From: Clostridiaceae bacterium
Lineage (GTDB): Bacteria; Bacillota; Clostridia; Saccharofermentanales; UBA5734
NCBI GenBank assembly: GCA_012727965.1
Contig: JAAYFZ010000407.1
Coordinates: 1 to 10,279 of the forward strand
Reading direction: 5' to 3'
DNA: 10,279 bases
This document shows, piece by piece, positions 6,080 through 10,279 of this stretch. The notes beneath the pieces are model-generated. The model worked only from the letters and a program-made list of their open reading frames with translations, was not told the origin of the DNA and made no database searches. A program made the translations under genes and the position numbers. The stretch's first letter is position 1, and the number at the start of each line of letters is the position of its first letter.

Positions 6080-7591
6080 ATGATAGCTTCACATCGAGTG
6101 CTTGCTCTGAACCGAGGCGAGAAGGAAAAAATTCTCAGCGTAAAAATAACATTGCCTGAACAAGAAGCAGCAGCAATTCTTAATGGCAGGACAATTACTC
6201 AGAACAGTCCTTATGCTGATTTGCTGACGCAAATGCTTGCCGATGCCTGGAAGCGTCTGATTCAGCCATCTCTCGAAAATGAAATTCGTCAGGGTCTGAC
6301 AGAAAAAGCTGAGGAAAAATCCATCACTGTTTTCAGCAGCAATTTGCGCAGTTTGTTGATGCAGCCACCGGTCAGAGGTTATCGAATACTGGGATTCGAT
6401 CCTGCCTACAGGACAGGCTGCAAGCTTGCCGCCGTTGACGAAACGGGCAGAGTGCTGACAACCGATGTGATCTATCCGACACCTCCACATAATAAAACTG
6501 AGGCTGCCGCGCGAACATTGCTTGAAATCGTCAGAAAACATAAGATTGAACTGATCGCGATCGGTAATGGTACAGCTTCAAGAGAATCAGAACAGTTTGT
6601 CCGTGATTTTGTCCACGACAATCATCTGGATATTCGCTGGATGGTCGTCAGCGAGGCAGGCGCTTCAGTTTATTCGGCATCTGAGCTGGGCGCAGCAGAA
6701 TTCCCGGAATTTGATGTTTCCCTTAGAAGTGCTGTGTCGATAGCAAGGCGTCTGCAGGATCCACTGGCTGAACTCGTCAAGATAGATCCTCAATCGATTG
6801 GTGTCGGACAGTATCAGCATGATATGAATCAGAAGAAACTAGGCGAGGCTCTAGGTGGAGTAGTCGAAGCCTGCGTTAACGAAGTTGGTGTCGATCTCAA
6901 CACATCATCACCTTCGCTCCTCTCATATATAGCCGGCCTCACTCCAGTTGTCGCTCGAAATATTGTAGCGAGAAGGGAACAGCAAGGCCCGTTCAAGTCG
7001 CGCAAAGAGCTTCTCGGCATCCCGCGTCTTGGGCCTAAGGCTTATGAGCAATGCGCAGGTTTCCTGCGTATACCGCAGGCTGTTGAGCCTCTTGACAATA
7101 CTTCTGTCCATCCAGAATCATATGACAAGGTTTATAAAATCGCAAAATTACTCAGTACAGAGCCTTCTGCAGAACTTGCGAAAAAAATCAGCCAGCGCGG
7201 AATTGATCGCCTGGCACAGGAACTGGAGATTGGCGAACTGACATTAACAGATATTGTAGATGCTCTGCGCCGACCCGGCCGTGATCCCAGAGATGAGCTC
7301 GCACAACCCGTTTTGCGCAGTGATCTTCTTGACCTAAGTGATCTTAAGCCCAATATGGTACTTCAAGGCGTGGTGCGAAATGTCGCTGATTTCGGTGCTT
7401 TTGTTGATTTGGGCATGCACCAGGACGGCCTTGTCCATATTTCAGAACTAGCTGACCAGTTCGTGCGCGATCCTTTGACCGTTGTACGCGTAGGGCAGTT
7501 GGTCCAGGTTCGCATTCTAAGCATAGACACAGCGCGCAAACGCATCTCCCTCAGTATGAAGGGGCTCAAACAGGATGGACCGGTTAGCTGA
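6080..7591 (+). CDS. tex: Tex C-terminal fragment (YqgF-like, HhH, S1 domains)
   Basis: This 503-residue open frame from the first ATG after the interrupting TGA contains ASHRVLALNRGEKE at its start, then the YqgF/RNase H-like domain (GFDPAYRTGCKLA and IAIGNGTASRESE), the segment SVYSASELGAAEFPEFD, the HhH region (SYIAGLTPVVARNIV and GIPRLGPKAYEQCAGFLRI), and a complete C-terminal S1 domain (GVVRNVADFGAFVDLG, DGLVHISELAD). All nucleic-acid-binding modules are present, so this half could retain RNA binding if made. It ends in TGA overlapping the next gene by 17 bases. If translation passes through the TGA, the product would be the full-length protein instead. Confidence 0.65.
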   Translation: MIASHRVLALNRGEKEKILSVKITLPEQEAAAILNGRTITQNSPYADLLTQMLADAWKRLIQPSLENEIRQGLTEKAEEKSITVFSSNLRSLLMQPPVRGYRILGFDPAYRTGCKLAAVDETGRVLTTDVIYPTPPHNKTEAAARTLLEIVRKHKIELIAIGNGTASRESEQFVRDFVHDNHLDIRWMVVSEAGASVYSASELGAAEFPEFDVSLRSAVSIARRLQDPLAELVKIDPQSIGVGQYQHDMNQKKLGEALGGVVEACVNEVGVDLNTSSPSLLSYIAGLTPVVARNIVARREQQGPFKSRKELLGIPRLGPKAYEQCAGFLRIPQAVEPLDNTSVHPESYDKVYKIAKLLSTEPSAELAKKISQRGIDRLAQELEIGELTLTDIVDALRRPGRDPRDELAQPVLRSDLLDLSDLKPNMVLQGVVRNVADFGAFVDLGMHQDGLVHISELADQFVRDPLTVVRVGQLVQVRILSIDTARKRISLSMKGLKQDGPVS

Positions 7592-8894
7592 TATGAAGAG
7601 AGAAATAACCCGAAAATTTGAAAAACATACTGGCAAAAGTCGACAAAAGGCTAGGTCTGGTGTTCGTCTGCCAGCCAAGTGGCTTTACAGACCTGTGGTT
7701 TTTCTGTTGCAGCTGCCTCTCAGACTGATCCTAGGTGTCAAAGTAATACGTGAACCTGGAATCAGAAAAATCAAAGGACCTGTTATCATTCTAGGAAACC
7801 ATCCTTCATATATCGATCCATTCCTGGCAGCGATCGCCTTGCCCTGGCTTGATATTAATTTTGTAGCCGCCAGCCTGTTTTTCAGAAACAAAAAGCTCAA
7901 AATTATTCTAGAAAAAGCAGGTGCTATACCTAAAACTCAGTTTCGTTCAGATGCTACAGCTCTTAAACAGATGCTGCAGGTGCTGAAAATGGATGGCGCT
8001 CTCGGTATATTCCCAGAGGGACAGAGGTCGACCGACGGTACAAGAAGTCCGATGGATGACACAATATCGCGCCTGATCAAAAAAACAGCCTGCAATGTTA
8101 TTAATATCAAGATTTCCGGGGCTTATCTGACCTGGCCACGCTGGTCAGGCAATGGTTTCCGGCCTGGAAGAATCGAGGTTCAAGCAAGTCTGCTTCTTTC
8201 ACAGGAACAGATAGCTGATTATGATGCTGCACAAATCTCCGAGGTAGTACATAAGGCGCTGGATTTCGACGATTATGCCTGGCAGCGCAATCAGAAGCGT
8301 CCTGCTAAATATCATTGCCGGAGACCGGCTGAGAATATGCATAACATCTGTCACCAATGTCCTGCCTGTGGTAAACGAACGGTCATGCTCAGTGAGAAAA
8401 AAAGACTATATTGCAGTGAATGTGCAGCCGAGTGGATCGTCGACAGCCACGGTTTCTTGAATACTACAAGCCCCGGCGAAGTAGCAGCAAATAGTGGCAA
8501 CCAGATGGACTTCTCGGCTCTTACCGATGTTCATGTGTGGCGAGACTGGCAGAAAAATCAATTGGCATCTGAACTTCAGAGACCTGATTTCAGTCTGAGC
8601 TACAAGACCCGAACTGAGACAGCAGGCTTGAGCGGAGCATTTGTCCAAGATGGCGAAGGTGTGATCAAGCTCGACCGCACTGGTCTGCGTTATAGTGGCA
8701 GAAACTCCGCCGGCGATGAAATAACATATTTCAGTCCGGCTGGAAGAACCGCCAGATTTAGTGCTAACTATGGCCTCAATTTGGAGATACCGCTTGATCA
8801 TGGGGCTTTCAGATTTACACCTGAGAACGGACAGGCTGTAATGCTGCTTGCAGATACTCTGGCTCTACTTGACAATGCAGGGGGCGAACAATAA
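7575..8894 (+). CDS. PlsC-family lysophospholipid acyltransferase with C-terminal zinc ribbon and unknown beta-rich domain
   Basis: This 439-residue protein likely transfers an acyl chain to lysophosphatidic acid or a related lysophospholipid at the membrane. The acyltransferase domain (about 45-235) has the catalytic HPSYID (His76 and Asp81, the HX4D motif), the FPEGQRS substrate-binding motif at 146-152, and a hydrophobic entry segment around residues 38-56. This is followed by a zinc ribbon with Cys262/Cys265 and Cys280/Cys283, with Cys259 nearby. A C-terminal part (about 305-439) with alternating strand-like segments (GVIKLDRTGLRYSG, LEIPLDHGAFRF) could be a PH/GRAM-like fold; that is a guess. 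Classic PlsC is about 200-250 residues, so this is a multi-domain form. The start at 7575 overlaps tex by 17 bases and has GAAGGGG about 10 bases upstream; the in-frame ATG at 7593 lacks a comparable site. The overlap implies coupling to tex. Exact substrate is unknown. Confidence 0.85.
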   Translation: MDRLADMKREITRKFEKHTGKSRQKARSGVRLPAKWLYRPVVFLLQLPLRLILGVKVIREPGIRKIKGPVIILGNHPSYIDPFLAAIALPWLDINFVAASLFFRNKKLKIILEKAGAIPKTQFRSDATALKQMLQVLKMDGALGIFPEGQRSTDGTRSPMDDTISRLIKKTACNVINIKISGAYLTWPRWSGNGFRPGRIEVQASLLLSQEQIADYDAAQISEVVHKALDFDDYAWQRNQKRPAKYHCRRPAENMHNICHQCPACGKRTVMLSEKKRLYCSECAAEWIVDSHGFLNTTSPGEVAANSGNQMDFSALTDVHVWRDWQKNQLASELQRPDFSLSYKTRTETAGLSGAFVQDGEGVIKLDRTGLRYSGRNSAGDEITYFSPAGRTARFSANYGLNLEIPLDHGAFRFTPENGQAVMLLADTLALLDNAGGEQ

Positions 8895-8911
8895 ACTTTA
8901 TCAATATACGG

Positions 8912-8935
8912 TTTGCCGCCTGAATAGACGGTAAA
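8912..8935 (+). terminator. weak hairpin between the acyltransferase gene and paaK
   Basis: TTTGCCG (8912-8918) can pair with CGGTAAA (8929-8935), a 7-bp stem with one G-U pair and a 10-base loop. Only a broken T-rich run follows (TTGTTG), so it is at best a weak terminator or attenuator, or a leader structure of paaK. Confidence 0.3.
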
Positions 8936-8972
8936 TTGTTGATTCATGCAGAATGGAAGGATGGTCACGGAA

Positions 8973-10277
8973 ATGAGTTATATCTGGAATGAAGCTGCTG
9001 AGACAATGCCTTATGAGCAGATCAGAGAGCTGCAGGGGCAGCGTCTGTCCGAATGTGTTTCGAGAATGTACGGCAAGGTTCCGTACTATACAGAGAAGAT
9101 GCAAGCTGCGGGTATTGAGCCAGGTGATATCAGATCAATAGATGATCTTACCAGGCTTCCATTCACTGACAAAGAAGATATGCGCGAGAACTATCCATAT
9201 GGGACCTTCGCCGTTCCTCTGGATGATATAGTCAGGATCCATTCATCTTCAGGTACGACCGGAAAACAGAAGGTTGTCGGCTATACCCAGAGTGATATTG
9301 ATATCTGGTCTGAATGCTGTGCCAGATCGCTGGCTTCTACCGGGATGACTCATCGGGATATTCTGCATGTTGCATACGGATATGGTTTGTTTACGGGCGG
9401 CCTGGGACTTCATTATGGTGCTGAGCGTATGGGTGTGACCGCTATTCCGGTATCATCCGGTAATACTAAGCGTCAGATACAGATCCTGGTTGATTTCAAA
9501 CCGACAGCTCTTGCTTGTACTCCCAGCTATGCTCTGCATCTGGCAGATGAGATGGCGACCTATGGTGTAGACAAATCTATGCTCTCGCTGAAGGTAGGCA
9601 TATTCGGTGCTGAGCCCTGGTCCGTTGAAATGAAACAGCAGATCGAGGACAAGCTTGGACTCAAGGCTTTTGACATTTATGGGCTCTCTGAAACTATGGG
9701 GCCTGGTGTTTCGATGAGCTGCGAAGCAGGTAATAGGCTTCATATTCAATCTGATCATTTTATTGCTGAGATCGTCGATCCGGAAACAGGTAAACCAATG
9801 GCAGAAGGCGAGCTAGGGGAACTGGTTTTCTCAAGCGTGACCAAGGAAGGAACGCCATTGCTGCGCTACAATACACATGATCTTACCAGGCTGTATTATG
9901 ATCGCTGCGATTGTGGACGTACCACAGTAAGAATGGACAAGGTCACTGGCCGGGCTGATGATATGCTGATTGTAAGAGGTGTCAATGTATTCCCGACACA
10001 GATTGAATCAATTTTGCTTAATTATGGCGAAGTTGAACCTCATTATATGATCTATATCGACCGCGTACATAATCTGGACCGCATGGAAATACAGATAGAA
10101 ATGACAAAAGGCTTCTTCTCTGACTCAATTAGAGAAATTGAAAATATTGAACGTCGTCTTAACGCCGATATCCAGTCAATGCTGGGCATATCTGCGAAGA
10201 TCACTCTGGTCGAGCCGCGCTCGCTGCCGCGCAGCGAAGGTAAGGCCAAGCGTGTAGTTGATCGCAGGGTATACTAG
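8973..10277 (+). CDS. paaK: phenylacetate-CoA ligase (PaaK family, AMP-forming)
   Basis: This 434-residue enzyme of the adenylate-forming superfamily activates an aryl acid such as phenylacetate or indoleacetate with ATP and CoA to give the aryl-CoA, AMP and pyrophosphate. Visible motifs are the phosphate-binding SSSGTTGK at 91-98, YGLSET at 236-241, Asp303 in RYNTHDL, the hinge region GRADDMLIVRGVNVFP, and the C-terminal GKAKRV with Lys424 as the likely catalytic lysine. Cys312 and Cys314 (CDCG) are typical of PaaK. The length is normal. I chose ATG 8973 because PaaK proteins begin shortly before a YIWN-like stretch and GGAAGG lies 12 bases upstream. ATGs at 8961 and 8946 are also in frame, but 8946 has no ribosome binding site. 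No other phenylacetate degradation genes are visible, so it may act in anaerobic amino-acid (Phe/Trp) fermentation, often beside indolepyruvate oxidoreductase genes, which would lie beyond the window. Confidence 0.93.
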   Translation: MSYIWNEAAETMPYEQIRELQGQRLSECVSRMYGKVPYYTEKMQAAGIEPGDIRSIDDLTRLPFTDKEDMRENYPYGTFAVPLDDIVRIHSSSGTTGKQKVVGYTQSDIDIWSECCARSLASTGMTHRDILHVAYGYGLFTGGLGLHYGAERMGVTAIPVSSGNTKRQIQILVDFKPTALACTPSYALHLADEMATYGVDKSMLSLKVGIFGAEPWSVEMKQQIEDKLGLKAFDIYGLSETMGPGVSMSCEAGNRLHIQSDHFIAEIVDPETGKPMAEGELGELVFSSVTKEGTPLLRYNTHDLTRLYYDRCDCGRTTVRMDKVTGRADDMLIVRGVNVFPTQIESILLNYGEVEPHYMIYIDRVHNLDRMEIQIEMTKGFFSDSIREIENIERRLNADIQSMLGISAKITLVEPRSLPRSEGKAKRVVDRRVY

Positions 10278-10279
10278 GG

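Larger units (their letters stand above)
5435..7591 (+). pseudogene. tex: tex, S1-domain RNA-binding transcription accessory protein, interrupted by one in-frame TGA
   Basis: The whole locus spans 718 codons before the final TGA, close to the usual 715-780 residues of Tex/YhgF. A single TGA at 5978-5980 (codon 182) breaks it. The 33 codons between that stop and the next in-frame ATG (6080) are open in the same frame and look like Tex, including a tyrosine-rich YYDYKEP stretch before ASHRVLALNRGEKE. Domains in order are the Tex N-terminal helical region (about 1-180), a YqgF/RNase H-like domain starting near the FDP motif with Asp322, helix-hairpin-helix repeats (about 485-560), and an S1 RNA-binding domain (about 640-712). 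Tex binds nucleic acid and influences transcription and fitness. Possible causes are a nonsense mutation (a CGA to TGA change is simplest, since Arg is common there as I recall the family), a sequencing error, or tolerated readthrough or re-initiation. There is no other lesion, so any decay is recent. Confidence 0.8.

Noticed and set aside
8406..8801. 131-codon open frame on the minus strand inside the acyltransferase gene
   Set aside because: It lies over the zinc-ribbon and C-terminal coding region of the plus-strand gene and has no recognisable domain.

Overview
The window is a gene-dense stretch from a low-to-moderate GC bacterium, most likely a Clostridia-like member of the Bacillota. 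The main evidence is the mcsB-clpC pair: the McsB protein arginine kinase next to a UVR-containing ClpC unfoldase is a Bacillota stress-response arrangement. Shine-Dalgarno sequences are strong (AAGGGAGG, AGGAG) and genes are tightly packed. A phenylacetate-CoA ligase of the type common in anaerobes points the same way. I cannot name a genus. The standard genetic code applies, since clpC and tex end in TGA and Trp is written TGG.

Left block (1-4355, + strand): the last codons of an upstream gene (probably mcsA), mcsB, clpC and a small CpXC-type zinc-binding protein lie head to tail. They show a possible 4-base ATGA overlap before mcsB, a 13-base gap before clpC, and a clear ATGA overlap between clpC and the CpXC gene. 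This looks like one operon for protein arginine phosphorylation and ClpCP proteolysis. McsB tags arginines, and the ClpC N-domain carries the acidic residues expected for phosphoarginine binding and an IGF loop for ClpP docking. The CpXC protein is a translationally coupled companion of unknown role.

Middle (4378-5434): one convergent gene on the - strand encodes a zinc-ribbon protein with five predicted membrane segments. A 118-base divergent intergenic region separates it from the next + strand block and holds a 10-base direct repeat with a 19-base period.

Right block (5435-10277, + strand): tex (an S1-domain RNA-binding transcription factor) is interrupted by a single in-frame TGA at codon 182, with the same frame open and family-like on both sides. 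It overlaps by 17 bases a PlsC-family acyltransferase fused to a zinc ribbon and a C-terminal beta-rich domain. After a short gap with a weak hairpin comes a complete phenylacetate-CoA ligase (paaK). No RNA genes, mobile elements or CRISPR arrays were seen, and no stretch over 300 bases lacks a gene. The most notable observation is the split tex, which has both a leaky-type TGAC stop context and a plausible internal ribosome binding site upstream of the second half.
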